64,000 nt of DNA from Corticium candelabrum (lineage: Eukaryota; Porifera; Homoscleromorpha; Homosclerophorida; Plakinidae). Location of the stretch: assembly GCF_963422355.1 (NCBI RefSeq), contig NC_085103.1, positions 124,001 through 188,000 on the forward strand, written 5' to 3'. Every line of letters begins with the position of its first letter. Position 1 is the first letter of the stretch. This document shows, one piece after another, positions 50,008 to 53,869 of the stretch. The notes under the pieces were generated by a model. That model had not been told where the DNA came from. It worked only from the letters and a program-made list of their open reading frames with translations, and searched no databases. The position numbers were made by a program, and so were the translations under genes.

Positions 50008-50236
50008 CACTATTGTTGTTGGTGTACCGTGTTGCTGTTGTTGTTGTTGTTGTTGTTGCTGTTGCTGTTAAGATGGGTGTCGCTTCTTTTACTTCACAGT
50101 GAGTCATAAACTTGTGTTTATCTAGGGAGGGGTGAAATCTCGAGGTCGTATAAAGAAGAAGGTACAAGTAATAAAAGGAAAGAAACCAAAGAAGGTGACT
50201 AAGGCTAAGAAGAGCTCAAAAACACGGTCAGCGTAG
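7847..50236 (+). CDS. STT3B: STT3B, oligosaccharyltransferase catalytic subunit (3' part of gene, 13 exons)
   Basis: STT3B transfers the preassembled oligosaccharide from dolichyl diphosphate to Asn in N-X-S/T sequons in the ER lumen; it is the multi-pass membrane catalytic subunit of oligosaccharyltransferase. Exons read from the sequence: 7847-7912, 7976-8075, 8144-8242, 15278-15424, 15507-15555, 16114-16268, 16324-16544, 16597-16796, 28904-28975, 29049-29148, 34484-34896, 34958-35042, 50126-50236. All have GT/AG borders and the joins stay in frame, giving 605 residues to the TAG stop. The N-terminal part lies outside the window. I prefer STT3B over STT3A because of [20 protein letters not shown], the long charged insert before that segment and a Lys-rich C-terminal tail. 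Four introns (7.0, 12.1, 5.3 and 15.1 kb) hold most of the mobile elements; the other eight are 52-558 bp. Confidence 0.96.
8378..8976. mobile_element. TTAA-flanked MITE 1
   Basis: Flanked by TTAA at 8374-8377 and 8977-8980. Terminal inverted repeats start AGGAACACTTTGGAGAAC on the left and, on the other strand, GGAGCACTCAGGAGAAC on the right, with similarity continuing for about 50 bp (both arms contain GTCTAGTGC and ATAGTGCAC). Length 599 bp. Open frames inside on both strands show no known domain. Confidence 0.75.
8981..9675. mobile_element. TTAA-flanked MITE 2
   Basis: Flanked by TTAA at 8977-8980 (shared with MITE 1) and 9676-9679 (shared with the piggyBac element). Inverted ends AAGGGAAGGCCAGCA and AGGGAAAGGCCAACA continue for about 70 bp, including GAGTAGATCTTACAAAGACA in both arms. 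Length 695 bp. The internal 66-aa Cys-rich frame at 9079-9279 has no recognised match. Confidence 0.8.
9680..13998 (-). mobile_element. piggyBac element with TTAA target duplication
   Basis: TTAA at 9676-9679 and 13999-14002 flank ends that read CCCTTCACGAACG and, on the other strand, CCCTTCTATTCCTG. The CCCT start and TTAA duplication are diagnostic of piggyBac. The 4.3-kb element holds a single spliced transposase gene. The subterminal left region contains three CTAGCGYGCGYCTTTAT-like repeats at 9755-9800, candidates for transposase binding. Confidence 0.88.
10311..13571 (-). CDS. piggyBac transposase, six exons, poly-Gln linker
   Basis: Minus-strand exons 13571-13375, 12940-12452, 12390-12249, 12196-11925, 11862-11414 and 11362-10311 have GT/AG borders and join in frame to 866 residues plus stop. 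The protein starts MSQRSSQVG, with an acidic run DDDDDD and a Pro/Ser-rich region. The DDE core follows, with catalytic Asp at about 386 (VCDS), 471 (YTDQFY), 588 and 591 (GGVDKSDQM). Between core and C-terminus lies a Gln-rich stretch (DNA 10470-10850), probably a coiled coil, then a Cys-rich domain CIVC...CQEC..PLC. The TAG at 10311-10313 stops translation just before the frame would read CFIKYH, the usual last motif of the domain. All four catalytic residues remain, so the protein may be nearly functional. Confidence 0.87.
14090..14790. repeat. Dispersed repeat related to 29775-30040
   Basis: Stretches such as TTGAACACATGCCCACA, TCTCGATGACGCGAATGC and GGGGAGTGTGTCGATTTCTA recur in nearly the same order in the Helitron at 29510-30171. 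It is probably an older, diverged relative. No coding capacity was recognised. Confidence 0.55.
14772..15116. repeat. Foldback element with 160-bp arms
   Basis: Arms at about 14772-14930 and 14965-15116 are near-perfect inverted copies (for example GATGTAGGGTTG and CAACCCTACATC) around a short AT-rich spacer. Single-stranded, this would form a very long hairpin. It lies about 160 bp before an STT3B exon. Confidence 0.8.
15278..16796 (+). CDS. STT3B: STT3B exons (five): EL5/SVSE region and charged insert
   Basis: Exons 15278-15424, 15507-15555, 16114-16268, 16324-16544 and 16597-16796. They encode a hydrophobic pair of helices, then [12 protein letters not shown], then the SVSE motif of the flexible external loop at about 16145-16156, then [17 protein letters not shown], a Lys/Glu-rich cytosolic insert and the [11 protein letters not shown] segment that begins the luminal catalytic domain. 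The donor of the last exon is placed after GG at 16795-16796, because this restores the [10 protein letters not shown] reading with the next exon. The 55- and 52-bp introns here are typical of a compact ancestral structure. Confidence 0.94.
16797..17800. other. Intronic, no element recognised
   Basis: First kilobase of the 12-kb STT3B intron. Short open frames on both strands show no domain. Confidence 0.5.
17800..18142 (+). mobile_element. LINE family A-related 3' end P1 (plus strand)
   Basis: Non-coding 3' tail identified by the stem-loop CAGTGAG (17974-17980), loop CCTCTC, CTCACTG (17987-17993), followed by GAGTAGAC, as in copies P2-P4. It runs directly into (ACT)n at 18143. The 5' border is uncertain. 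Confidence 0.5.
18143..18179. repeat. (ACT)n microsatellite, junction of P1 and A1
   Basis: About 12 ACT units with one interruption. A plus-strand LINE tail ends on its left and a minus-strand LINE tail ends on its right. Confidence 0.95.
18180..21155 (-). mobile_element. LINE family A copy A1, 5'-truncated
   Basis: Minus-strand copy of the element that is intact at 21326-25183. The frame 21087-19219 (622 aa) carries the RT with FNTLNR after motif [16 protein letters not shown] (motif B) and YADDAAAGG (motif C). After a frame shift near 19220 the frame 19222-18830 carries the zinc region [15 protein letters not shown], and 18765-18337 the nuclease end. The N-terminal Cys-rich domain is missing. 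The 3' end reads TTCAAATACACTATGTCTCTC then (AGT)n on the minus strand. Confidence 0.85.
21156..21440. repeat. Cluster of (ACT)n tracts with short LINE A tails
   Basis: At least three ACT tracts (about 21172, 21296-21325 and 21363-21420). After two of them the sequence GAGARR..TGGTGTATTTGAA appears, which is the minus-strand 3' terminus of family A, so very short 5'-truncated copies are interleaved with the microsatellite. The exact 3' end of A2 (21326 or about 21440) is therefore ambiguous. Confidence 0.7.
21326..25183 (-). mobile_element. LINE family A copy A2, full length, intact ORF
   Basis: A 3.9-kb non-LTR retrotransposon bounded on both sides by (ACT)n: 21296-21325 at its 3' end and 25184-25214 at its 5' end. 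It carries one uninterrupted ORF, a short 5' leader of about 65 bp and a 3' leader containing internal ACT tracts. No target duplication can be scored because the target is a microsatellite. Confidence 0.85.
21528..25118 (-). CDS. LINE family A protein: Cys-rich N-terminus, reverse transcriptase, restriction-like endonuclease
   Basis: 1196 residues. Residues about 8-42 form a Cys-rich module ([15 protein letters not shown] and [12 protein letters not shown]), similar to N-terminal modules of invertebrate RT proteins and loosely to CXC DNA-binding domains. A Ser-rich linker follows to about 270. The RT holds [13 protein letters not shown], motif [14 protein letters not shown], motif [18 protein letters not shown] and motif [10 protein letters not shown]. 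Then come a zinc motif [24 protein letters not shown], and a nuclease-like end with [17 protein letters not shown] and KKRRYEERI, which I assign to the RLE of R2/R4-type LINEs. By family knowledge the RLE nicks a specific target and the RT copies RNA onto it. No frame break was found; the copy may be active or very young. The first Met at 25118 is the only in-frame start that includes the Cys module. Confidence 0.88.
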   Translation of the reverse strand: MVNYVMTKCCWCNSSGRCKNCRCAKRGVECKNCNPRNHGRCMNGKSSPLSHDSKNASKSSVSRSGSCDSLSSNKIPMDQPVTTTLVCDTRESLEVSRRSQTPMSYSEALQKDLTQCSSQKRQSQSLCSDKQMSTASTPLQQTNPSNAFPTSYGTALDYSGHSPSRSVLVAETVESMRNASLRARRIVSMNDRELGSSKSPVQVEEAPPVISAETGTAYQSVTQQEVVLHEASQDQSSDAIDLPAIPQYRVLLPPNFNWGGVPGADIKDQIDQAYREVVHWKRNLFQVPYGSSGGHFVSELTRLFYAFANESDLESVAITAAMLMPHLLLQRPHTRSSVQQNSSCLSRRLETWKKGDIGGLIAEGRTIQSHLRCHSTRNCPQDRECDQSRKVALLLQKGNINAAQRLLSDEDNCGLLELDECIPGSHKSVRDVLKDKHPDPAPMFKEAVLDSKSQAPPTHPILFDKIDGYLIRAMSLKCQGAAGPSGLDAAAWRRLCTGFKVLSRNLCDSIASTTRRIATQFIDPSGISALVACRLIPLDKRPGVRPIGVCETLRRIISKAVLSVVKSDILNVAGPLQLCAGQNVGCEAAIHAIRGIYDEDETEAVLFVDATNAFNTLNRQVALANISVNCPAIFPILANTYRQPSSLFVGGETLLSSEGTTQGDPLAMPMYALATIPLLKSVQTNGTKQVWYADDAAAGGSLDCLHKWWNRLVDLGAMFGYLPNPKKSWLLVKSGNIDKATHLFENTNINITTEGQKYLGAAIGNKDFCNNFLQEKVTNWKLQVERLSCIAQTQPQAAHSIFTRGLIGRWKFALRTNENFAAYLNPLEEALRSKLIPAITNRSTPGDKMRRLFALPPRLGGLGIVDPRSLTCELEYSKLICAPLVNRIVQQETNLDNVPTKQNSMKASIRQQKHLAQKSHSEITVNDLSVELKRSVELACEKGASCWLTAIPLEQHGFTLHKSAFRDALCLRYGWHPSNLQDICPCGSKFSVDHSLSCPTGGYPSIRHNEVRDLFTNLLTEVCHDVHKEPVLQPLNGEVFQKRCTTSDENARLDIAVSGFWGGHFQRTFFDVRVFNPNASSYKSVQIPSLYKRQEQEKKRRYEERINNVELSSFTPIILACTGGCSKLTSIFLKRLASLLSEKHHTEYSTTINWLRCRLSFALLRACVMCLRGCRSKLHRTSRDFNILLEAAESRL
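25184..25214. repeat. (ACT)n microsatellite at 5' end of A2
   Basis: Ten ACT units between the A2 5' end and the plus-strand fragment P2. Confidence 0.95.
25214..25632 (+). mobile_element. LINE family A-related 3' fragment P2
   Basis: Codes for the C-terminal part [14 protein letters not shown] and, after a frame shift, [16 protein letters not shown], homologous to the end of the A2 protein but on the opposite strand. The 3' UTR holds the stem-loop AGTGAGGC-TT-GCCTCACT (25484-25501) and ends TTTTGCTGAGTAATAA followed by (ACT)n. Confidence 0.75.
25631..25667. repeat. (ACT)n microsatellite between P2 and P3
   Basis: About eleven ACT units. Confidence 0.95.
25668..25829 (+). mobile_element. 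LINE family A-related 3' fragment P3
   Basis: Very short copy beginning within the 3' UTR; carries the same stem-loop at 25688-25705 and ends TTTTGCTGAATAAA then (ACT)n. It is a near duplicate of the last 160 bp of P2. Confidence 0.75.
25830..25879. repeat. (ACT)n with internal (GCT)n, junction of P3 and A3
   Basis: Compound triplet tract. A plus-strand tail ends at its left and a minus-strand family A tail begins at its right (GAGAGAACTGGTGTATTTG). Confidence 0.95.
25880..27592 (-). mobile_element. LINE family A copy A3, truncated and frameshifted
   Basis: Minus-strand pieces: 27650-27339 (part of the RT with YADDAAGG), 27271-26777 (RT thumb), 26737-26540 (zinc region [12 protein letters not shown]) and 26415-25993 (nuclease end with YEVRIFNP and [13 protein letters not shown]). 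The 5' end stops inside RT motif B, next to P4. Confidence 0.8.
27593..27959 (+). mobile_element. LINE family A-related 3' fragment P4
   Basis: Closely similar to P2 (shared CCTCTACCGG, GGCATGGGCTCTGAAACTTC) with the stem-loop at 27818-27835 and the end TTTTGCTGAATAAA followed by (ACT)n. Confidence 0.75.
27959..27975. repeat. (ACT)n microsatellite, junction of P4 and A4
   Basis: Five ACT units with opposite-strand LINE tails on the two sides. Confidence 0.9.
27976..28245 (-). mobile_element. LINE family A copy A4, 270-bp 3' end
   Basis: Almost the same as 18180-18445 of A1 (shared GAGAGACATAGTGTATTTGA and the following AT-rich 3' UTR and last codons). It is cut off on the right at another (ACT)n tract (28245-28271), typical 5' truncation of a LINE. 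Confidence 0.8.
28272..28541 (+). mobile_element. Possible LINE family A-related 3' end P5
   Basis: Lies between two ACT tracts (28245-28271 and 28524-28541). Contains GAGTGAGGC followed by a hairpin CCACCTA (28361-28367) / TAGGTGG (28374-28380) where P2-P4 have their stem-loop. Assignment rests on position and this partial match only. Confidence 0.4.
28542..28903. other. Intronic stretch with clustered TGATGTCA repeats
   Basis: Between 28590 and 28680 the words GATGTCAT, GATGATGTCA, TGATGTCATT and AATGACATCA recur, two of them as an inverted pair around ATATTT. No gene was recognised. Confidence 0.5.
28904..29148 (+). CDS. STT3B: STT3B exons (two): WWDYG catalytic signature
   Basis: Exon 28904-28975 encodes [15 protein letters not shown]. 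Exon 29049-29148 encodes the STT3 signature WWDYG at 29059-29073, which recognises the +2 Ser/Thr of the sequon, followed by the conserved [12 protein letters not shown]. Phases match: AG at the end of the first exon plus G of the second makes the Arg codon. The intron between them is 73 bp. Confidence 0.95.
29510..30171 (+). mobile_element. Non-autonomous Helitron with intact A|T target
   Basis: Begins TCTAATATATAAAGCTC at 29510, preceded by A, and ends CTAG at 30168-30171, followed by T, with an imperfect GC-rich hairpin (GCCCGT/GGACAGGC region) just upstream. This is the Helitron pattern. The interior opens with a 130-bp TG tract and contains no Rep/helicase. Long open frames across the TG tract are repeat translation. 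Confidence 0.7.
29535..29667. repeat. (TG)n microsatellite inside the Helitron
   Basis: About 65 TG units with a few TA and TC interruptions. Confidence 0.95.
30380..30477. repeat. (GTAT)n followed by (TA)n
   Basis: A tetranucleotide tract merges into about 24 TA units next to a family B fragment. Confidence 0.95.
30479..31150 (+). pseudogene. LINE family B 3' fragment with an inserted element
   Basis: Starts [10 protein letters not shown] (30480-30511), resumes after about 30855 with a decayed stretch and then [15 protein letters not shown] and [12 protein letters not shown] (30940-31080), the family's C-terminal end. The 340 bp between (30512-30855) do not belong to the family. Confidence 0.65.
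30512..30855. mobile_element. Probable MITE inserted in family B
   Basis: Interrupts a family B copy. The left end carries CCCTGTTCACACTAG and the right end CCAGTGTTGACA. GATCGCGATCC occurs near both ends (about 30537 and 30830), partly as an inverted pair. No coding capacity. TIR and target duplication are not sharply defined. Confidence 0.45.
31186..31321. repeat. (TA)n then (GA)n/(GAGGGA)n low complexity
   Basis: A TA tract followed by about 80 bp of GA with GGGAGA hexamers; separates two family B fragments. Confidence 0.95.
31328..32470 (-). pseudogene. LINE family B copy, zinc/nuclease half, broken
   Basis: Minus-strand frames: about 32460-32340 ([19 protein letters not shown]), 32228-31935 ([17 protein letters not shown]), 31839-31582 ([26 protein letters not shown], split by stops outside this part) and 31537-31328 ([14 protein letters not shown]). 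Same order as the copy at 5340-6659. The PGDVYHPDF / YFDVTIRNS pair is the RLE-like core. Confidence 0.7.
32548..33540. other. Intronic; possible short minus-strand ORF remnant at 33060-33408
   Basis: A minus-strand frame at 33408-33190 (72 aa, basic) is followed after its stop by a further open stretch down to about 33062 that reads [17 protein letters not shown] do not recognise it. No other feature was seen here. Confidence 0.25.
33549..33780 (-). pseudogene. LINE family B fragment (RT thumb)
   Basis: Reads [22 protein letters not shown] and [13 protein letters not shown], matching the stretch at 5475-5590 of the better copy. Bordered by a (TA)n tract at 33786-33826. Confidence 0.5.
33786..33826. 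repeat. (TA)n microsatellite
   Basis: About 20 TA units. Confidence 0.95.
34484..35042 (+). CDS. STT3B: STT3B exons (two): DK motif and end of luminal domain
   Basis: Exon 34484-34896 (137 codons) begins [13 protein letters not shown] and carries the DK motif DINKFLWM at about 34595-34618, which with WWDYG forms the sequon-binding pocket. It ends [14 protein letters not shown]. Exon 34958-35042 encodes the basic tail start. An upstream open frame from 34349 into this exon is intron translation; the acceptor CAG at 34481-34483 and homology fix the true start. Confidence 0.95.
35043..37250. other. Start of the 15-kb STT3B intron, no gene recognised
   Basis: Contains the inverted triplicate at 35107-35167. 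Short open frames such as 36311-36601 (+) show no domain or splice support. Confidence 0.5.
35107..35167. repeat. Three-arm inverted repeat
   Basis: TCCTCCTTCCATATG (35107-35121), CATATGGAAGGAG (35131-35143) and TCCTCCTTCCATATG again (35153-35167). Either outer arm can pair with the middle one. Confidence 0.9.
37250..37490 (-). pseudogene. LINE family C 3' fragment
   Basis: Matches the 3' coding and non-coding end of the copy at 49190-49962 (shared CTTGCTTCAGA, GGAATGATGTCCAGCCACTGT against GGAATAATGTCCAGCCACCGT). Too diverged to translate cleanly. Confidence 0.5.
38000..38018 (-). mobile_element. 3' tip of LINE family C, split by the Polinton
   Basis: ATTATTGTCGTGCTCAAC here is the terminal sequence of family C (also at 49186-49203). 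Its continuation (AACCAGCTCAGTCTGGTT) is found at 47391 on the other side of the Polinton, so the Polinton inserted into this LINE. Confidence 0.7.
38019..38840 (+). repeat. Polinton left terminal inverted repeat
   Basis: Blocks shared with the right arm in inverted order include GACTTCAAAGGCAGTTCACCA with CAGAC, AGGGGCAGT, TTTGCCTCCGTTGTTGAAC, AAAGTGTCCTTTCTGG, ATGACAAATGCAAAC and GAGTTCAACCAAATGTGCTT. The middle part is diverged with indels. Confidence 0.85.
38880..39235. repeat. 72-bp tandem repeat inside the Polinton
   Basis: Four to five units with a period near 72 bp, each holding TTAGACAAATAG, AGTATATAG, CACAGAATCGT and GTGTGCTCTATA. The last unit is diverged. No coding. Confidence 0.85.
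39445..39600. repeat. 24-bp minisatellite with CACGTG core
   Basis: About six units of CCCCACTCCACGTGTGAAGC-type sequence. Each of the later units holds the palindrome CACGTG. It is open in several frames on both strands but is most likely non-coding. Confidence 0.85.
39640..42890 (+). pseudogene. Polinton DNA polymerase B, inactivated
   Basis: Type B, protein-primed (viral/organellar) family; copies the element's DNA. Order seen in three frames: N-terminal domain with a ...[12 protein letters not shown] core (about 39860-40240), a Cys-pair region and [10 protein letters not shown] (exonuclease I-like, 40580-40605), a zinc-like CNKTL...[10 protein letters not shown] (41020-41090), [11 protein letters not shown] (41170-41205), [12 protein letters not shown] (41604-41640), YLDAKNLYQ (41898-41925), [10 protein letters not shown] (42270-42300) and the catalytic YTDTDSL (42687-42707). 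Stops lie at 41584, about 41659, 41923, 42112 and 42882, with frameshifts near 40320, 40830, 42380 and 42700. The usual C-terminal 100-plus residues are missing: the ATPase gene starts almost at once. Confidence 0.85.
42905..43597 (+). pseudogene. Polinton packaging ATPase (FtsK/HerA type), frameshifted
   Basis: Walker [10 protein letters not shown] at 43002-43028 and Walker B-like LVVFDDI at 43226-43246 lie in different frames, so at least one shift occurs around 43040-43136. Downstream [11 protein letters not shown] and the end EHSCYN at about 43590 fit the C-terminus of A32-like ATPases. A TGA at 43364-43366 adds a further break. In intact elements the protein is thought to package DNA into capsids. 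Confidence 0.75.
43629..44481 (+). pseudogene. Uncharacterised Polinton-borne gene, broken
   Basis: Frames 43707-44207 and 44155-44481 overlap and shift. Text includes [33 protein letters not shown], then ALQDYIERL-like and [18 protein letters not shown]. The layout suggests one protein of about 280 residues downstream of the ATPase. I do not know its function; it shows no capsid or protease signature that I can identify. Confidence 0.5.
44485..45190. other. Polinton interior, no gene recognised
   Basis: The + strand has an open stretch at about 44690-44890 and the - strand the decayed start of the ankyrin-like block. A TTTCTCTAATAGGGC word at 44641 recurs at 46011, suggesting a shared gene-end or promoter element of the Polinton. 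Confidence 0.35.
45195..45920 (-). pseudogene. Ankyrin-like repeat protein, degraded
   Basis: At least six units of about 33 residues with the pattern GGHEH.VRLC..WGAT, for example [10 protein letters not shown] (45700s) and [10 protein letters not shown] (45610s). Frames 45916-45707, 45798-45574 and 45389-45198 together carry them, separated by stops and shifts. Such repeats occur in large DNA viruses and virus-like elements; a role in host interaction is only inference. It is oriented opposite to the polymerase and ATPase. Confidence 0.6.
46165..47390 (-). repeat. Polinton right terminal inverted repeat, interrupted by a MITE
   Basis: Inverted counterpart of 38019-38840. The arm is continuous from 46165 to 46627 and from 47255 to 47390; the 627 bp between are a foreign insertion. 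Confidence 0.85.
46628..47254. mobile_element. TTAA-flanked MITE 3 inside the Polinton repeat
   Basis: TTAA at 46624-46627 and 47255-47258; the left Polinton arm has a single TTAA at the matching place (38152-38155 region), proving insertion with TTAA duplication. Ends read AAGCTTCACTAAAACCAG and, on the other strand, CGCTTCACTAAAGACCAG. The arms stay similar for about 250 bp, so the element is nearly palindromic. Confidence 0.85.
47391..47815 (-). pseudogene. LINE family C 3' fragment (host of the Polinton)
   Basis: Minus-strand frame 47782-47474 reads [17 protein letters not shown] and [20 protein letters not shown] with a break before the ending [17 protein letters not shown]. It is the close relative of the copy at 49190-49962. 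Confidence 0.7.
48230..49150. repeat. Three direct repeats of about 210-330 bp
   Basis: Units at about 48280-48560, 48700-48890 and 48905-49110 share GGGGTCTTTACCCCATCTGG, CACCAACCC, AGGTAAG, ACATGTTTCTGTGTAGTCCA and AGTGGATATCAA. The first unit is more diverged. No coding was recognised. Confidence 0.75.
48590..48682 (-). mobile_element. Possible tRNA-derived SINE head
   Basis: On the minus strand the sequence begins TAGCCTAGTGGTTAGAG, a good A-box-like start as in tRNA-derived SINEs, and an ATT tract adjoins it. The B box (about 48630) is poor. Confidence 0.35.
49186..49962 (-). pseudogene. LINE family C, 3' part with RLE-like C-terminus
   Basis: The frame 49849-49286 (187 aa) is open and continues upstream in the same sense to about 49962. 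It has a zinc motif [18 protein letters not shown], an Ala/Leu helix with DRHNQV, then RPDICL and [14 protein letters not shown] ... KYSDL, which matches the PD-x(n)-D-x-K pattern of LINE restriction-like endonucleases, and [12 protein letters not shown]. It is truncated 5' at an (ATT)n tract. The 3' end has a hairpin AACCAGACTGATCTGGTT on the minus strand before GAGCACGAC and (AAT)n. Confidence 0.75.
49963..50007. repeat. (ATT)n microsatellite
   Basis: About 14 ATT units at the 5' junction of the family C copy, followed by a (GTT)n-rich stretch at 50013-50068. Confidence 0.95.
50126..50236 (+). CDS. STT3B: STT3B terminal exon: Lys-rich C-terminal tail
   Basis: After TCTAG at 50121-50125 the frame reads [12 protein letters not shown] and continues with a run of Lys/Arg to TAG at 50234-50236. 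A basic tail of this kind is characteristic of STT3B and absent from STT3A. The intron before it is 15.1 kb and contains the nested Polinton. No clear AATAAA was seen in the roughly 117 bp before the SOD2 stop codon, so the 3' UTR may run into SOD2 antisense. Confidence 0.9.
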   Translation, partial: GGVKSRGRIKKKVQVIKGKKPKKVTKAKKSSKTRSA

Positions 50237-50353
50237 AAGTTGTGTTCTTCATCATTCACAGCAAACAGATGTTACATTATTATACGTAGTTATCATCTGC
50301 CTGCCAGATAAAGCAAGCAGATGTAGCTTGTCGCAAACTGTTGAGTCTCCACT

Positions 50354-51194
50354 TCAAGATTTGATCTTGGCAAAGTGCTCAGAAATGTTTGCCCAGTTCA
50401 CAACCTTCCAAATAGCATTTACATAGTCAGGTCTCACATTCTGGTACTGGAGATAATAAGCATGCTCCCACACATCAATACCAAGGAGAGGAATAAGGCC
50501 TGCATCACAAATGTTAGTCACAACAGTGCTTATTCTTGCAAAGTACACAAGTGTGAAATGTGCTGTTCTAACAATGTGAATAGTGCCCTGTTTCCCATCC
50601 AGTGCAGGAGGAACATATGAGTAGCTAAGTCACAGAGTGACAGGTCATATTCCAAAAAATATGCCTATTCACTAACAATTTATAGACAAGCAACAATGGC
50701 AGAACTACCTAACTACAAGTGGCACAAACATTATACTGTGAAGCTCTACAGCCAGATGTCTGAATATAGTGCTTTTCAAATAGACATGGTCCATGAACAC
50801 AGCAGGTATTAGTTAGTCAAAATTTCTACACCCAACAGTGGGTCATTCACACTAGATTCTGCAAGCATCCGGTATACAGTACATGTCTACCTACCCAAAA
50901 ATTGGTGCAGTGTGGGAATTGAGGGTAGCGACTTTAGAATATACATTGAAATTGTCGGAGCAAGTGCAAATGCATTTGGCTGACTGGGCAGTGTCATCTG
51001 ACTTCTTTTAGTATTTTCAATCTACCTGTCTTGTGTCTTGTCTACAGTATTTAAACTCCAGTTTATTTATTTATCATGTGTATAAGAATTAAAAGTAGCT
51101 TGTTGATGACAGTCAAGCTACCTGTTGTTGCTTCCAATGGATCTTGGTTGGCACAAGTTGCAATCTGAAGATGCTGAGCATCTTTGTTGTAACC
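50354..51194 (-). CDS. SOD2: SOD2 exons 4 and 5
   Basis: Exon 4 (51194-51122) encodes [13 protein letters not shown]. Exon 5 (50499-50354) encodes [15 protein letters not shown] with the Asp and His ligands and runs to a TAA stop at 50354-50356. The 622-bp intron between them has no recognised element. Confidence 0.94.
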
Positions 51195-53630
51195 CTAAAC
51201 CACAGACAGGACTTAAAATCCAGGATAGGTGTAGTAATGGCACATAGTAAATATATTTATCTGTAAAATTCTTCAAAAATCAGTCTTGTCAGTAGTTGTC
51301 ATACGTTGCAAGATCTAACTGCTAAGTGGATATTTATCATCCTCTCTACGCTGTAGCTGTGTACATATTGTGATCTCACATTTCACTGAGCACTATGTTT
51401 AAATCATCTGATTACAAATTTAGTAGCATATGTTGCACACCTACAAAAAGGTACAGTACAGTTCTAATTTTATCTCTCCCTTTATTAAATCAACCTATTA
51501 CCAGTTGCTTAACATTTTCTGCGATAATTCTAACATTATTTACTCCAAGAATAAGAGGTAGCAAGTTTCATTTGCAAACACATTGGCAGGCAAGTACAGC
51601 ATTTATATCACCAATAAGCTGTTCCGGTTGTCATGTAAAAACTGGATTCCGATCTTCATATGAGGACTGTTCATTCACACTTGTCTGAGTACTTCCAGCA
51701 ATGTGTCTAGGGTATGACAACAGGAAAGGTGTGATAGGACAAACTGCAACGGATTGTGATTCATCTTAGTGATGGTTTTGATTACAATCCATTCTTCCAC
51801 TTTGGCATCTTTATGATGCAGCCCTGATTGTGTGCTCCCAACAAAATCAACATCCATGTTTGTTTCCACTTCAAAGTTCTAACTAGTCATCTGTGATACG
51901 CTTGACAACCATGTGATATGGCCTCTTTCAATGGATAGCCTATGTACCAACCTCTTGAATTTGCACAGCGCATCACCTAATTGCATATTTTACGCTTGAA
52001 CTTAGACAACCAACTGTTTATTTCATGTCTAACAAACAAATATATGACATGAACTACTTTTTGACTTCTTAAAATTTAATCATTACTGATTAGGTTAAAA
52101 TAGCAAACATCAGAACACACAACTTTAGTCAAAATCACAATATATACAGTAACATATTGATAAAATGAATACTACTCTGTAAAATCCACTTCAGTAATGT
52201 CAAAGTAAACGTATTAATTCTATTGCAAAAAACTGTATAGTGTACAAAAAATGAAACTTCATCCCATCAAATACGTAAGTTAATTATATTATTGCGCATG
52301 ACAGGTGCTATAGCAACATACCAGCCATCCCCATCCTGAACCTTGTACTGCTGTAGTAGCAGCTGATAGGTTGGACACCAAATTATTGAACGAACCAAAG
52401 TCTCTGTTGATAGCAGCAAGCAACTCCCCTACAAGAAAACAATCTTGTTTAATTGACTGCATAGCATGTCCTGATTTCAAGCAACTTGGTAACTCAACCA
52501 ACCACTAGGCTGTCCACCACCATTAGGTGACAAATTTGTCCAGAAAATGGAGTGGTTGATGTGCCCTCCACCATTGAATTTGACAGCAGACTGCAAGGCC
52601 ACTGCACTTGTAATATCACCTGTTGGGCATGCATAATACACTATACGTATGCATGCACAATATATACGTATATGTATACACTGTGCATTCCTGTAAAATC
52701 AATCAAACCAAAACTGAATATCTAGACAGTTGTCAAAATTGACACAAATACTTATTTTTATTTTTCAAGTACTTGCTCAAGTAAGCCTCCCTAGGTCTAG
52801 TAAGTCTCCATTCCCAACTGCAACTTATAGCTCATTCACACAAGCCCTTGTTCATAGCCGACCATTTATACTAGCTAGAGTACGAAAGCGAACCGTGCCA
52901 GCTAATGGGTGTGTTTGTGTGATAGAGTACGAAAGCGAGTTGTGCCAGCTAGTGGGTGTGTTTATGTGCACGTTAACACTTATCGTGTGCTGAATGCATG
53001 TGCGTGGACGATGATATTTACGGATCAAACCAAGCATTGATTCAGCTATCCTGTCATACGTTATGTTGCTTCTGGTGCATCCTTCACTTTAGGCTTGACT
53101 CGGTCATCACTCCAAAGACAGATGAGGCAAACAGTCTCTTGCTCATTCCATGCTATTTTGTAGGTATTCAGCATGCATGAACTGCAACTCAGCTCGATCA
53201 GTGTTCACATGGCAGTGACACCATGCCAGCGGCCCAGGTCAGCATGGCTTAGCACACGACTCAACCCACATTCACACAACATTCTGAAACCATGTCAACC
53301 AGTGCTGGCCTGGTTACAAGCGCTAGTGTGAACATGGCAGTAGTCTCTACAATTTTCACCCTCATCTAAAGTTCTTGCCCCATGACCATATCATCAATGT
53401 TTCGGTACCTGTAAAACTGATTTTCAACTTACTCATGTCCGTAGACCACCTCTACAATAATTGATAAGCTGTTTCTACTGTAGCTCCGGTCTTTAAATCA
53501 TCACATTGGGATTACAAGTATGTTGCATTTCTCTAAGGACAGTAGCATTGACTAGTAATGTCAGCTTTAGTGCAGCAGAATTGAATGAATCTTAATCTAT
53601 GTTTTCTGTCAATGACCAAGTCTAAATCAA

Positions 53631-53691
<61 letters not shown>

Positions 53692-53780
53692 ATCTTATCT
53701 TTATTGTCAGACTCTCTCAAGAGATCAAGCAACATTCCTCATCTAAAATTTCTCACTGAATATGCGGCCAACTGCAATGT

Positions 53781-53869
<89 letters not shown>

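Noticed and set aside
7847..50236. Assignment as STT3A
   Set aside because: The Lys-rich tail, the charged insert and the motifs SNAYSSPS and MSSNETAAY fit STT3B better.
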